This document shows, piece by piece, positions 26,222 to 33,791 of a stretch of 44,528 nt of DNA. The stretch is taken from the NCBI GenBank assembly GCA_902778565.1, contig CACYYH010000008.1, positions 1 through 44,528 of the forward strand. The letters are read 5' to 3'. The DNA comes from an uncultured Eubacteriales bacterium. Lineage in GTDB: Bacteria > Bacillota > Clostridia > Peptostreptococcales > Anaerovoracaceae. Each line of letters starts with the position of its first letter. Position 1 is the first letter of the stretch. A program made the position numbers and the translations under genes. Under the pieces are notes generated by a model, which was not told the DNA's origin, did not search any database, and saw only the letters and a program-made list of their open reading frames with translations.

Positions 26222-26303
26222 ATTCAGTATACAAGGCAGCCGCCCGCGCCGCGCCAATCGGGTCATGGCGATCAGCAGTGCATCATTTGCGGTATGCTCG
26301 CCC
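26222..26303. other. Convergent intergenic gap, nothing recognised
   Basis: Eighty-two bases between the nuclease-like gene and the RocB-like gene. No T-tailed hairpin is seen for either strand. Confidence 0.6.
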
Positions 26304-27965
26304 TCACCCCAGCAGCCACTCCACTGCGTGGTCCACGATCCTGGGGGTGCGCTGGTAGAGGTCGCGCTTCAGCACGCGCTCGGTGAGCTTGTGGAAGTCT
26401 TTGCCCCAGGGGCCGATGTTGATGCAGGGCATGGTGATCTTTTCCAGTGCGTCAAAGGGTATGTCGTAGTACTTGCCGAAGAGGGGCATGTACTCGTTAA
26501 GCGCTGCGGTGACCTCTTTGCTCTCGGTGATGCCGGAGAAGCTCAGGTCGCAGATGCCGGTGAAGAAGTATTCGTTGGTGTATCTTTCGCCGAACTTCTT
26601 CGTGGTGAATTCGTTCAGGTACGGCGTGATCTCTTTGCGTTCGCCCAAGCCTTCGTAATAGTAGTTGGAAACGTTGGGGTAGTAGGGCGGCACCAGGCCG
26701 TAGATCACGCGTGGCGACAGGTCGTCCACGTATTCGAAGACTTTTTCCACCAGCTCGAAGTTGCATTCGATGATGTTGGTGTCGCCGCCGGTGAGCTTGG
26801 CGGTCAGGACCTCGAGCTCTTCATCGTAGGCTTTCCTGAAGGCCTCGCCGTGGTCGCGCAGGGCTTCATTATAGAGTTCCATGAAGCTCATGACGCAAGG
26901 CTGCCAGGGCAGTTCCTTTACAAGGGGCTTGGCCACGGCGCAGAAGCGGTCGAAGCTGGCGCGCATTTCGCCCAGGATCTTGTCAAACGATTCTTCGCAG
27001 ATCTTTTTCAGGCGCTCGATAACGCTCATGGGTGTCTGATTCAGCGTGAGCACGCTTAAGCATCCGGCCATGGACAGCGGCATGGATACGTCGTAGACGG
27101 TCTTGCTGTCTTTCAGGTAGAGCCAGGTGGGCGGAGGTGAGCTCTCGCCGGCCACGGCGTCGGTGAAGTCCATGTTGAGGTCAGTTCTGCGCACGATCTC
27201 GCTCATGAGGTTCACGGGGCTGAAGCCCTCGAAGACCTTGCCCACGTGGGACAGATATCCGCGCACGTATACGAAGGGCATGATCTTGCCCACGGTGCCT
27301 TCGCTGAAGATGCCTTCGTCGGCGGACTTTCTTTGCTGAGGCTCCGAGTTGATCATCATTCTGTAGTCCAGTTCGTATTTATCTTTTAATTCGGCCAGAA
27401 GGCGGACAGCTCCGCGCATTCCGGCTGACATGTTTTCTTCGTCGGGGACAGCTACCACGATGACGTTTCCTTCGAAATCATCCATCTCGCTGTATCTTTT
27501 GAGGAGGGTCCACTGAATGGAGCCTCCGGCCTTCATGTCGCAGCCGCCTCTTCCAAAGAGCCAGTCGCCGCTCTCGAGATCCTCGCGGGCATCACGGGGA
27601 AGGGAATCCTTAACTTCCATGAGCTTTTCGCTCAGTTCGTCTGGGCTGAAGGCGTATTCTTTAAGAAGTTTGAAGTCTTCTATGCCCACCACGTCGTAGT
27701 GATGGATCAGCACCACGGCTTTGTTTCCGCGGCCGCGGACCATGCCGTACATTACTTTGCGGTCCAGGGGGTCTCCCGGGATATCATAGGCTCCGCAGAG
27801 TTCGGGGTGCTCTCTGAAATACGGAATGGTCTCAAACCAATCCAATAAAAATGGTTCCACAAGCCTTTCGTTGGCGCTGAAGGAGAAGCTCTCCACCTTC
27901 ATGTATCCGTAAAGCAGTTCTTTTATATCTTTTTCAATTCCTTCAAAGAATTTTTCGTTTCTCAT
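26304..27965 (-). CDS. RocB-like M20-family peptidase/deacylase (arginine utilisation)
   Basis: Zinc-dependent M20/M25/M40 hydrolase of 553 residues, close in length to Bacillus RocB, a protein of the arginine catabolic genes whose reaction is not established. Metal-site motifs: VLIHHYDVVG near residue 92 (His-x-Asp), GRGGCDMKAGGS near 153 (second Asp), AVPDEENMSAGMRGA near 190 (catalytic and metal Glu) and MMINSEPQQ. A dimerisation-type lid domain follows. It is last in the minus-strand operon after a DDAH, an APC exchanger and a second amidinotransferase-fold hydrolase, which supports a role in arginine or related guanidino-compound breakdown. Confidence 0.82.
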   Translation of the reverse strand: MRNEKFFEGIEKDIKELLYGYMKVESFSFSANERLVEPFLLDWFETIPYFREHPELCGAYDIPGDPLDRKVMYGMVRGRGNKAVVLIHHYDVVGIEDFKLLKEYAFSPDELSEKLMEVKDSLPRDAREDLESGDWLFGRGGCDMKAGGSIQWTLLKRYSEMDDFEGNVIVVAVPDEENMSAGMRGAVRLLAELKDKYELDYRMMINSEPQQRKSADEGIFSEGTVGKIMPFVYVRGYLSHVGKVFEGFSPVNLMSEIVRRTDLNMDFTDAVAGESSPPPTWLYLKDSKTVYDVSMPLSMAGCLSVLTLNQTPMSVIERLKKICEESFDKILGEMRASFDRFCAVAKPLVKELPWQPCVMSFMELYNEALRDHGEAFRKAYDEELEVLTAKLTGGDTNIIECNFELVEKVFEYVDDLSPRVIYGLVPPYYPNVSNYYYEGLGERKEITPYLNEFTTKKFGERYTNEYFFTGICDLSFSGITESKEVTAALNEYMPLFGKYYDIPFDALEKITMPCINIGPWGKDFHKLTERVLKRDLYQRTPRIVDHAVEWLLG

Positions 27966-27987
27966 AATCGATACTCCCTGAGAATGA

Positions 27988-28012
27988 CCTGCCCCCGGGT
28001 CACGGGGGCAGG
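27988..28012. repeat. Intercistronic hairpin in the guanidino operon
   Basis: Perfect 10-bp stem CCTGCCCCCG/CGGGGGCAGG with loop GGTCA, between the amidinotransferase-fold gene and the RocB-like gene. There is no T run, so it is more likely an mRNA-stability or attenuating hairpin than a terminator. Confidence 0.7.
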
Positions 28013-28038
28013 CGCAAAGATGTTTCTCACATTGGATC

Positions 28039-28917
28039 CTATAATCTTGTGATGGGGCAGGTGAGGCACGTAGGGCCGCCGGTCCCTTTGTATGAAAGCT
28101 CGTGGCCTTCGTAAGTGGTCACTTCCACTCCGGCGTCTCTCATCTTCTGAACGATCTCGGGGTTGCCGTCGATGGTGATGCATTTGCCGGGCTCGATGCA
28201 AAGCACGTTGGAGCCGAGATAATCGTACTCTTTGTCATTGCATTCGATGAGTTCGATGCCGTGTTCGATCAGATATTCTCTGAAGAAAACAGGCATGAAC
28301 TTGGAGTAGACTACTGCTTTCTTCGTGTCCACAAAACTGATGATGGACATCAGGTGCAGGCACTCGTCCACACCGCCGCCGTGGGGCATGGGAACGATGA
28401 TGTATTCCTCGATCCCACAGTCTTTGGTCAGTTCTTTGAACTGCCTGATGCCTTCGTCGTTGGTGCGGTATCCGCGGCCGATGGCCACGGTCTTCTCATC
28501 GATCCAGAGCACGTCGCCGCCTTCCATCTTTCCGGGAGGGGTGATCTCGCCCAGCGTGGGAACGCCGATGGACTCGAGATATGCTCTCGTGGCCAGACGC
28601 TCAGGGCTTCTCAAAGCCTTTCCCATGGGGAAGTAGATGGCGCCTTTACAGGTGATCTTCAGAGGATCGTGAGTGTAGATGGAGTCCAGTCCCGTGCGGT
28701 CATCTTCGGGAAGATAATAGACGTTGGGGACGTTCTCCTTGATGTACTTTTCGAATACTGCGTATTCTTCCAGTACTTTGTTATAATCGGGGCAGCCGAA
28801 GTATTTGAATTCTTCCCAGGTCTTCTCCAGGTGTTCCTGTGAGATGAAAGCCTGTTCGGGCTTCTTGAGAAGGATGCTTTCGATCTTACCCGTCATGGAT
28901 TGACAACCAAAGTTCAT
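28039..28917 (-). CDS. Amidinotransferase-fold hydrolase (DDAH/arginine-deiminase related)
   Basis: Guanidino-group-modifying enzyme of 292 residues. Catalytic features of the superfamily are visible: THDPLKIT and MEGGDVLWIDE (Glu/Asp), GRGYRTNDEGIRQF, the catalytic His in DECLHLMSIISFVD, and the Cys near the C-terminus in GTGGPTCLTCP. It belongs with DDAH-like arginine deiminase relatives; the exact substrate (arginine, methylarginine, citrulline or another) cannot be read. The strong ribosome binding site AGGAGGTTACC precedes the ATG. It shares an operon with a second, shorter and distinct superfamily member, so the two probably act on different substrates or at successive steps. Confidence 0.8.
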   Translation of the reverse strand: MNFGCQSMTGKIESILLKKPEQAFISQEHLEKTWEEFKYFGCPDYNKVLEEYAVFEKYIKENVPNVYYLPEDDRTGLDSIYTHDPLKITCKGAIYFPMGKALRSPERLATRAYLESIGVPTLGEITPPGKMEGGDVLWIDEKTVAIGRGYRTNDEGIRQFKELTKDCGIEEYIIVPMPHGGGVDECLHLMSIISFVDTKKAVVYSKFMPVFFREYLIEHGIELIECNDKEYDYLGSNVLCIEPGKCITIDGNPEIVQKMRDAGVEVTTYEGHELSYKGTGGPTCLTCPITRL

Positions 28918-28935
28918 TTGGTAACCTCCTGTGGT

Positions 28936-30384
28936 TTAGAACCAGGCAACCTTGCCCTGAGCGGTAAGTACGATAGCAACGATGCAAAGTACTACCAGCG
29001 CTACGAACAGCACATATTCCCAGGTCTTGTCGAAAGGCTTCTTGCCCTGTTCTTTACGGGCGATGAAATGGAAGATGCATCCGGGTGTGTAAAGGATAGC
29101 AAGGATCATCCAATATACCCAGCCTACTGAGTAGAGAAGCCATACGCCGTAAACAGCACCGATGATAGCGAAGAGCCATCTGGTGAAGTTGGAGCCTGCG
29201 CCTTCGATTCCTTTGTCTTCGCCCTTGATGACGACCTTCAGGTAGTACAGACCGGATACAGCGTAAGGTACCATGATACCTGCTGTGGACAGTGCGTAGC
29301 AAGCCTGGAAGGAAGCGTCGTTAAGGAACATTACTACGAGGAGTGCCTGTGAAAGGAGAGCTGCAGCGATTACTGACCAGGTAGGAGCTCCTTTTTTATT
29401 CTTCTTTGTGAAGACTGCGGGAAACATTCCCTGATCTGCGGGGCCGTAGCATCCGTCTGTGTTCAGGATGGCGTAGGTGAACAGTGCTCCTACGAGGGAT
29501 ACGATAACGCCGATGTCTACCAGCTTGATTCCCCAGTCGCCGACTACTGCTCCGAGAACTCCGCCGAGTGAAGGAGTGTCGAGTTCAGCCAGTTCAGCGT
29601 TGGTCATAACGCCCATGGAAAGGACGGAGATGATAACGTAGAGAGTGAACAGTGTGAGGAAAGCTCCGATGGTAGCCTGTCCGGAGATCTTGGTGGTCTT
29701 GCCACGTCCGGAAACTACTACGGCAGCCTCGATACCTACGAAGGTCCATGCTGTTACGAAGGTAGTGGATTTGATCTGCTGGAAAAGTGTCTGTCCGTCG
29801 ATACCTTCTGTGAAGTGATCCATGAAGACCTCTCCGCTGAAGGCTCCGGTAAGGATGATAGCAAATACAGCTACCACGATGGGAATAGCCTTTGCAAGTA
29901 CTACGAATACGTTGATGATGATGGATTCATTTACACCTTGAAGTACTACGCAAGCGAAGATCCATACCATTGCAGATGCGATAAGGAAACTTGCGAGGTT
30001 GGTTCCTTCTCCAAGGAAGCTGAAGAAGTGTGAAAGGGAAGCGAATAACAGGGATACGAAAGCTCCGATGGCCAGGATCGCGCTGATCCAGTAACCCCAG
30101 GCTACGTTGAATCCGATATACTCGCCGAATCCCACTCTGCCGTAAGCAGCAAGTCCGGAAGTGAGTTCCTTCTTAACTACTGAGAGTTTGAAGAATGCCA
30201 TGCAAAGTCCGAACATACCGATACCGCAGACCAGCCAGCCGAGAAGCGTACCGGCAGTGGATGCGCCGCTTGCGGCGAAGTCTCCTGATAAGCTGAATAC
30301 GCCGGATGCAAGAGTTACACCTACGGCGAACATCATAAGAGGAAATACACCCAGTGTACGCTGATTGTTGTTATTGTTGTCCAT
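28936..30384 (-). CDS. APC-family basic amino acid exchanger (ArcD/YdgI-like)
   Basis: Inner-membrane transporter of 482 residues with 12-13 hydrophobic segments. The N-terminus LGVFPLMMFAVGVTLASGVF carries the glycine-rich unwound TM1 (GVTLASGVF) of the APC fold. WGYWISAILAIGAF, TAWTFVGIEAAVVVSGRGK and LLYSVGWVYW are typical of arginine/ornithine or polyamine antiporters of the ArcD group. A short Asn-rich stretch (DNNNNNQ) precedes TM1. Placed between two guanidino-hydrolases, it likely imports the substrate in exchange for the product, for example arginine for citrulline or ornithine; that is inference. The ribosome binding site is CGGAGGAATT. Confidence 0.85.
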   Translation of the reverse strand: MDNNNNNQRTLGVFPLMMFAVGVTLASGVFSLSGDFAASGASTAGTLLGWLVCGIGMFGLCMAFFKLSVVKKELTSGLAAYGRVGFGEYIGFNVAWGYWISAILAIGAFVSLLFASLSHFFSFLGEGTNLASFLIASAMVWIFACVVLQGVNESIIINVFVVLAKAIPIVVAVFAIILTGAFSGEVFMDHFTEGIDGQTLFQQIKSTTFVTAWTFVGIEAAVVVSGRGKTTKISGQATIGAFLTLFTLYVIISVLSMGVMTNAELAELDTPSLGGVLGAVVGDWGIKLVDIGVIVSLVGALFTYAILNTDGCYGPADQGMFPAVFTKKNKKGAPTWSVIAAALLSQALLVVMFLNDASFQACYALSTAGIMVPYAVSGLYYLKVVIKGEDKGIEGAGSNFTRWLFAIIGAVYGVWLLYSVGWVYWMILAILYTPGCIFHFIARKEQGKKPFDKTWEYVLFVALVVLCIVAIVLTAQGKVAWF

Positions 30385-30431
30385 GATAATTCCTCCGATA
30401 ATTTATTGATAACGATTAATGAATAAACTGA

Positions 30432-31208
30432 TTAGAATCTGAGTGACAGGCAGCTGAGTCCGCCGTCAAGCTTTCTGTATTCTGATGTATCAACGACCAG
30501 TGTTTTGTATCCGAGATCCTGAACAGCCTTGAGAACTGTGGGATATCCTTCGGGAACGATAACGGTGTCGTTTACCCAGATGCAGTTTGCAGCGTAAGCT
30601 TCTTCCTCAGGAATAACTACTCTGTTGTAGCTCTGGAAGTCCGGCTTGTCTACGAATTCTCCGCAAACCAGCATGTTGTTGTCTTCAAGATAGTTGACGC
30701 CGGTCTTGAGGTGGAGAACTTCCTCAAGAGGAACTTCAGAGCAGGTCATGCCGTATTTTGCGAGGATCTCTGTCAGCTGACGGATACCTTCCTCGTTGGT
30801 TCTTGCGGATCTTCCTACAAAGAAGTGATCTCCGCACATCATGACGTCGCCGCCTTCAAGAGTTCCGGGAGCCTTGATGTATTCGATCTTGTCTTCAGGG
30901 AAGAACTGACGGATAGCGTCGATGATCTCATACTTTTCGCCGTTTCTTGATTCAGCACCGGGGTTGGTGATGATAGCGCATGCTCTGGTGATGAGAGCAG
31001 GGTCCTCTACGAAGCAGGAGTCAGGATATCTCTCGTCCTTGGGAAGGATGGTGATATCAACACCGCATCTTGAAAGAGCGGAGATATAGTCATCATGCTC
31101 TTCGAGAGCTCTCTCATAGTCGGGCTTTCCGGGATAAAGTCCGGAAGTGATGCCTTCTACCATGGCTCTGCAGGGACGTCTTACGATTACGTGGTTGAAT
31201 TTTTTCAT
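30432..31208 (-). CDS. N(G),N(G)-dimethylarginine dimethylaminohydrolase family protein
   Basis: DDAH-type hydrolase of 258 residues that converts methylated arginines to citrulline and methylamines; some relatives act on arginine. Superfamily residues are in place: DSCFVEDPALI (substrate-binding Asp/Glu), LEGGDVMMCGDHFFVG with Glu, RTNEEGIRQL, the catalytic His in EVLHLKTGVNYL and the nucleophile Cys in LDGGLSCLSLRF nine residues or fewer from the end, as in known DDAHs. First gene of the minus-strand operon with AGGAGG-like RBS and a good promoter (31267-31295). Neither ornithine carbamoyltransferase nor carbamate kinase is present, so this is not a classic arginine deiminase operon. Confidence 0.87.
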   Translation of the reverse strand: MKKFNHVIVRRPCRAMVEGITSGLYPGKPDYERALEEHDDYISALSRCGVDITILPKDERYPDSCFVEDPALITRACAIITNPGAESRNGEKYEIIDAIRQFFPEDKIEYIKAPGTLEGGDVMMCGDHFFVGRSARTNEEGIRQLTEILAKYGMTCSEVPLEEVLHLKTGVNYLEDNNMLVCGEFVDKPDFQSYNRVVIPEEEAYAANCIWVNDTVIVPEGYPTVLKAVQDLGYKTLVVDTSEYRKLDGGLSCLSLRF

Positions 31209-31266
31209 AGAATGCCTCCTATAAAAGAATGAATAATTATAAAACTTGACTATAATTGCTACTTAT

Positions 31267-31295
31267 ATTATATTTTATATATTGTATGAAGTAAA
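31267..31295 (-). promoter_or_regulatory. Sigma-A promoter of the guanidino operon
   Basis: On the minus strand TTTACT (plus 31290-31295) and TATAAT (plus 31267-31272) are 17 nt apart, giving a start near 31258, about 50 nt before the DDAH start. A plus-strand TTGACT/TATATT pair, also with 17-nt spacing (31246-31274), overlaps it and could serve lysR. Confidence 0.6.
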
Positions 31296-31340
31296 ATGAG
31301 ACATACGCATATTTTATATGATTTTTTATCATGTAAAATT

Positions 31341-31433
31341 ATGGCAGCTGAGGACATGACGTGTGAGATCATGGCGTATGAAATCATGGCGTGTAAAATA
31401 ATGGCATCGCAGGCGGACAGGAGCGGAAAATGA
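31341..31433 (+). CDS. Possible 30-residue upstream ORF overlapping lysR
   Basis: A short frame runs from ATG 31341 to a TGA at 31431-31433 that overlaps the lysR start as ATGA. The predicted peptide has 5-residue repeats (MTCEI, MAYEI, MACKI, MASQA) because the DNA contains three 15-bp direct repeats (31355-31369, 31370-31384, 31385-31399; consensus CATGGCGTRTGAAAT). No convincing Shine-Dalgarno is seen. It could be a leader peptide coupled to lysR, or simply repeated operator DNA read by chance. Confidence 0.3.
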   Translation: MAAEDMTCEIMAYEIMACKIMASQADRSGK

Positions 31434-32332
31434 ATGTTTTGCAGTATGAGGCACTGGTAAAGACACTGGAGTGCAGGACCCTTTCAAAGGCAGCAGAGGA
31501 GATGGGCTACACCCAGTCGGGCTTAAGCAGAATGATAAACAGCTTGGAAGAGCAGCTGGGACTCAAGCTGGTGGAAAGAGACAGGGCAGGTGTGAGACTG
31601 ACGCCGGAAGGCGAGATCGTCATGCCATATATCCGCGGGGTGCTTTACGCTCAGAAGAGCCTGGACGAGGCCGTAGGACAGATAAAAGGAAGACAGCTGG
31701 GCCTTGTAAGGATAGGCACCTTCAACAGCGCCTCCGCCCAGTGGCTCCCGGGAATGATAAAAGAGTTCAGCGAGAGCCATCCGGACGTGAGATTCGAACT
31801 CATACACGGAACTGACGAAGAGACTTCAAGCCTTACCGAAAGCGGAAGGCTGGACCTGACCTTTACAGACTATCCCACAAAATACGCACTGCAGGAAGAT
31901 TTTCTTATAAGTGATCCCATAGTCTGCATTTTCGCTGCCGACGATCCGAATGCCAACAGAAAGAGCATCAGCCTCCAGGAACTGGAGGACCTGCCTTACG
32001 TTGCCCTGAACGAAGGCGTGGACGACGAGATCACCAGGATCCTTGCCGCCAGCAAAACAGAGCTCAACGCCAGATTCGTGGAAAGCGATGACCACGCGGT
32101 GGTGGCCATGGTGGAGCAGGGCCTGGGAACAAGCCTGATGTCCGAGATGATGCTGCAGGGCTTCAAAGCCAACGTAAAACAGGTGCCCCTGGATCCCCCG
32201 GCCTACAGAAAACTGGGCATCGCCTGCAGAGACAAAAAAAGGCTTTCCCTGGCAGCCGCAGCTTTTATGGAGCACGTAAAAAACTGGATCGCAAAGCATT
32301 ATCCCGAAGAAAGAAGGGTACCGATAGAATAG
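31430..32332 (+). CDS. LysR-family transcriptional regulator
   Basis: DNA-binding regulator of 300 residues. N-terminal winged HTH (LVKTLECRTLSKAAEEMGYTQSGLSRMINSLEEQLGLKL...R, about residues 8-55) is followed by a coiled linker and a periplasmic-binding-protein-like effector domain (LGLVRIGTFNSASAQWLPGMI). It is divergent from the guanidino operon, the classical arrangement for LysR control of a neighbour; the 220-bp gap holds promoters and 15-bp repeats. An arginine-like effector is likely but unproven. Start has AGGAGCGG upstream. Its last codons form the first copy of a tandem 47-bp repeat. Confidence 0.88.
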   Translation: MNVLQYEALVKTLECRTLSKAAEEMGYTQSGLSRMINSLEEQLGLKLVERDRAGVRLTPEGEIVMPYIRGVLYAQKSLDEAVGQIKGRQLGLVRIGTFNSASAQWLPGMIKEFSESHPDVRFELIHGTDEETSSLTESGRLDLTFTDYPTKYALQEDFLISDPIVCIFAADDPNANRKSISLQELEDLPYVALNEGVDDEITRILAASKTELNARFVESDDHAVVAMVEQGLGTSLMSEMMLQGFKANVKQVPLDPPAYRKLGIACRDKKRLSLAAAAFMEHVKNWIAKHYPEERRVPIE

Positions 32333-32437
32333 TGTGGGAAAATCATTATCCCCAGAGAAGAAGAGTTACCGCAGAATAGTGTCGGATAATCATTATCCTG
32401 AGGAAAGACGAGCACTGATAGAATCGTGCTGTAAATC
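32297..32437 (+). repeat. Three tandem 47-bp repeats over the lysR 3' end
   Basis: Copies begin with CATTATC at 32297, 32344 and 32391, exactly 47 bp apart. The first includes the last lysR codons and stop (HYPEERRVPIE). The other two are diverged and noncoding (shared ...GAATAGTGT..., ...GAATCGTGC...). They are duplications of the gene end that have since drifted. Confidence 0.8.
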
Positions 32438-32460
32438 CTTCAAATATTCGTAAAAAGTCC

Positions 32461-32489
32461 TTGACAATAATTAGGTCCTTATGTATAAT
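32461..32489 (+). promoter_or_regulatory. Consensus sigma-A promoter for the tRNA genes
   Basis: Exact TTGACA (32461-32466) and exact TATAAT (32484-32489) separated by 17 nt, ending 30 nt before tRNA-Asn. This is a fully consensus promoter, as expected for stable RNA. Confidence 0.9.
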
Positions 32490-32519
32490 ATCTATTGTCG
32501 CTGAACGAGGCGACCGTAT

Positions 32520-32594
32520 TCCGGAGTAGCTCAATGGCGGAGCAGGCGGCTGTTAACCGCAAGGTTGTGAGTTCGAGTCTCACCCCCGGAGCCA
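32520..32594 (+). tRNA. tRNA-Asn (GTT)
   Basis: Seventy-five nucleotides with encoded CCA. Acceptor 5' TCCGGAG pairs with CCCCGGA except A6/C67. T arm is GTGAG-TTCGAGT-CTCAC and the anticodon loop is CTGTTAA. The anticodon stem has a G27/A43 mismatch. Discriminator is G. The two mismatches are unusual, but all conserved positions are present. Confidence 0.88.
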
Positions 32595-32605
32595 ATCTGA
32601 CCATT

Positions 32606-32638
32606 CCGCAAGCGGCCTAGCCGCCTGCGGGATTTTTT
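32606..32638 (+). terminator. Terminator between tRNA-Asn and tRNA-Leu
   Basis: Stem 32606-32616/32620-32630 (11 bp, one mismatch, loop CTA) followed by GATTTTTT. It ends one base before tRNA-Leu, so tRNA-Asn may be transcribed mostly alone with the downstream tRNAs relying on read-through. Confidence 0.75.
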
Positions 32639-32639
32639 A

Positions 32640-32728
32640 GCCGGAGTGGCGGAATTGGCAGACGCACGGGACTTAAAATCCCGCGATCCTTACCGATCGT
32701 ACCGGTTCGACCCCGGTCTCCGGCACCA
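32640..32728 (+). tRNA. tRNA-Leu (TAA)
   Basis: Eighty-nine nucleotides, a class II tRNA with a long variable arm (GATCCTTACCGATC). Acceptor GCCGGAG/CTCCGGC, anticodon stem CGGGA/TCCCG with loop CTTAAAA, T loop TTCGACC, discriminator A and encoded CCA. Confidence 0.93.
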
Positions 32729-32786
32729 ATAAATTCCTTTTTAACGGTTTGCGTGGGTAGCGTCCCTGCAGCCGATCATATGACAT

Positions 32787-32862
<76 letters not shown>

Positions 32863-32904
32863 CGAAATACAAAGACGGTCCTTGTGACCGTCTTTTGTAT
32901 TTCG
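32863..32904 (+). terminator. Terminator of tRNA-fMet
   Basis: Long hairpin: 32863-32880 pairs with 32886-32904 (about 18 bp with one bulged base; loop CTTGT). The 3' arm is T-rich. It starts right after the tRNA CCA. Confidence 0.7.
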
Positions 32905-32933
32905 CTGCTGCAGGGAAGAAATGTGTCTGTAGC

Positions 32934-32948
32934 CCTCCGGGTTATGAG
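32934..32948 (-). repeat. Inverted copy of the initiator tRNA anticodon arm
   Basis: This 15-mer is the exact reverse complement of 32818-32832 (CTCATAACCCGGAGG). A near copy of the D-arm side (TAGCTCGTTGGG at 32960-32971 against TAGCTCGTCGGG at 32806-32817) lies beside it in direct orientation. Confidence 0.75.
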
Positions 32949-33085
32949 ACCGATGAGCGTAGCTCGTTGGGAATGGAGCCCGAGCGCCGCCGGTGGCGGA
33001 AGCAGCGAGGGCGACATTGGGCAGCGGTCGTAGAGCGCCAGCGAAGGCGCAGCGCGATACGGTGACCGCAACCCGGCCCGAGGGG

Positions 33086-33128
33086 ATAACCCGGAGGTTG
33101 GAGGTTCAAGTCCTCCCTCCGCAACCAC
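33086..33128 (+). repeat. 43-bp direct repeat of the tRNA-fMet 3' half (att-site-like scar)
   Basis: Perfect copy of 32821-32863, offset 265 bp. It runs from the anticodon loop through the CCA plus one base and lacks a 5' tRNA half. This is the extent expected for a tyrosine-recombinase attachment site in a tRNA gene. It is again followed by a terminator-like hairpin (33130-33172). Confidence 0.85.
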
Positions 33129-33129
33129 T

Positions 33130-33172
33130 AGAAACGAAAGACCAGGTCAACGACCTGGCCTTTTTCGTTTCT
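33130..33172 (+). terminator. Terminator-like hairpin after the partial tRNA copy
   Basis: Arms starting AGAAACGAAAGACCAGGTC and ending CTTTTTCGTTTCT form a long stem with small bulges around loop AAC, with five T in the 3' arm. Confidence 0.65.
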
Positions 33173-33190
33173 AATAATCGCAGAATCGAA

Positions 33191-33337
33191 GAGGGAGGAC
33201 TTGAACCTGAGAAGGCGCGACCGTCGCGAGACAGTCCGGTGGACTGTCGAGCAGGAAGCGGGTCAAGGGGCCTGAATGAGGCCCCGCAGACCGGCGGATG
33301 CCGCAGCGCGGCAGACGCGCAAGTCCTCCCTCCGCAA
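33191..33337. repeat. Further initiator-tRNA T-arm fragments, inverted and direct
   Basis: 33191-33208 is an exact 18-nt reverse complement of the T-arm segment AGGTTCAAGTCCTCCCTC. 33320-33337 is an exact direct 18-nt copy of the tRNA 3' end (CAAGTCCTCCCTCCGCAA). Between them lie GC-rich small palindromes such as ACAGTCC/GGACTGT at 33231-33247. The direct copy is followed by an imperfect stem-loop to about 33391. No protein-coding content. Confidence 0.75.
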
Positions 33338-33403
33338 TATCTGAGTGCAGAGAAGATACTTTGCAGCATCTCTTTTGTTGTTTCTGAGATATTTTGCTTA
33401 GTT

Positions 33404-33699
33404 TCCTACTGCAAGGGGCAATGGTGCTCTGAGTAGGAAGATTTTCTTTGGGCATTCCTACTAGAGGGGACGACGGTGCTTTGAGTAGGATGCAAAACCT
33501 CCAAAATCTCCTACTGGAGAACGCGACACCTGTTTTAGTAGGAAAAACTTTTAAAAAAACTCCTACTGTAAAGCACGACACCTGTTTTAGTAGGAAAAAT
33601 TTTAAAAAAATCTCCTACTGGAGGGCACGACACCTGTTTTAGTAGGAAAAACTTAAAAAAAATCTCCTACCGGAAAGTACGACGCCTATTTGAGTAGGA
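33404..33699. repeat. Array 2: six-unit periodic inverted-repeat array (TCCTACT/AGTAGGA type)
   Basis: Six 35-nt units begin with TCCTACT (last one TCCTACC) and end with AGTAGGA: 33404-33438, 33456-33490, 33509-33543, 33561-33595, 33613-33647 and 33665-33699. Linkers are 17, 18, 17, 17 and 17 nt. Half-site starts alternate 28 and 24-25 nt. Interiors are 21 nt: units 3-5 share GACACCTGTTTT, unit 6 is a variant, and units 1 and 2 share GGTGCTYTG. Linkers of units 3-5 are A/T-rich (AAAAACTTTTAAAAAAA-like). Short frames through the array (33448-33642) are not genes. The array ends 130 bp before the CPBP gene. Confidence 0.92.
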
Positions 33700-33791
33700 A
33701 AACCTTTGAAAATATAATACATAAGCCCACACCCCGAATCCAACTTTAACCAACTATTAATCAAAATTTAATGTACTAACAACTCATAAAA

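Noticed and set aside
26265..27059. Plus-strand frame opposite the RocB-like gene
   Set aside because: It is antisense to a gene with clear catalytic motifs; its Val/Ala/Glu-rich product is a typical shadow.
28102..28842. Plus-strand frame opposite the amidinotransferase-fold gene
   Set aside because: It mirrors a gene with an intact active site and has no start signal of its own.
33448..33642. Open frame through array 2
   Set aside because: The frame is made of the repeat itself, has low-complexity Lys-rich content and no ribosome binding site.
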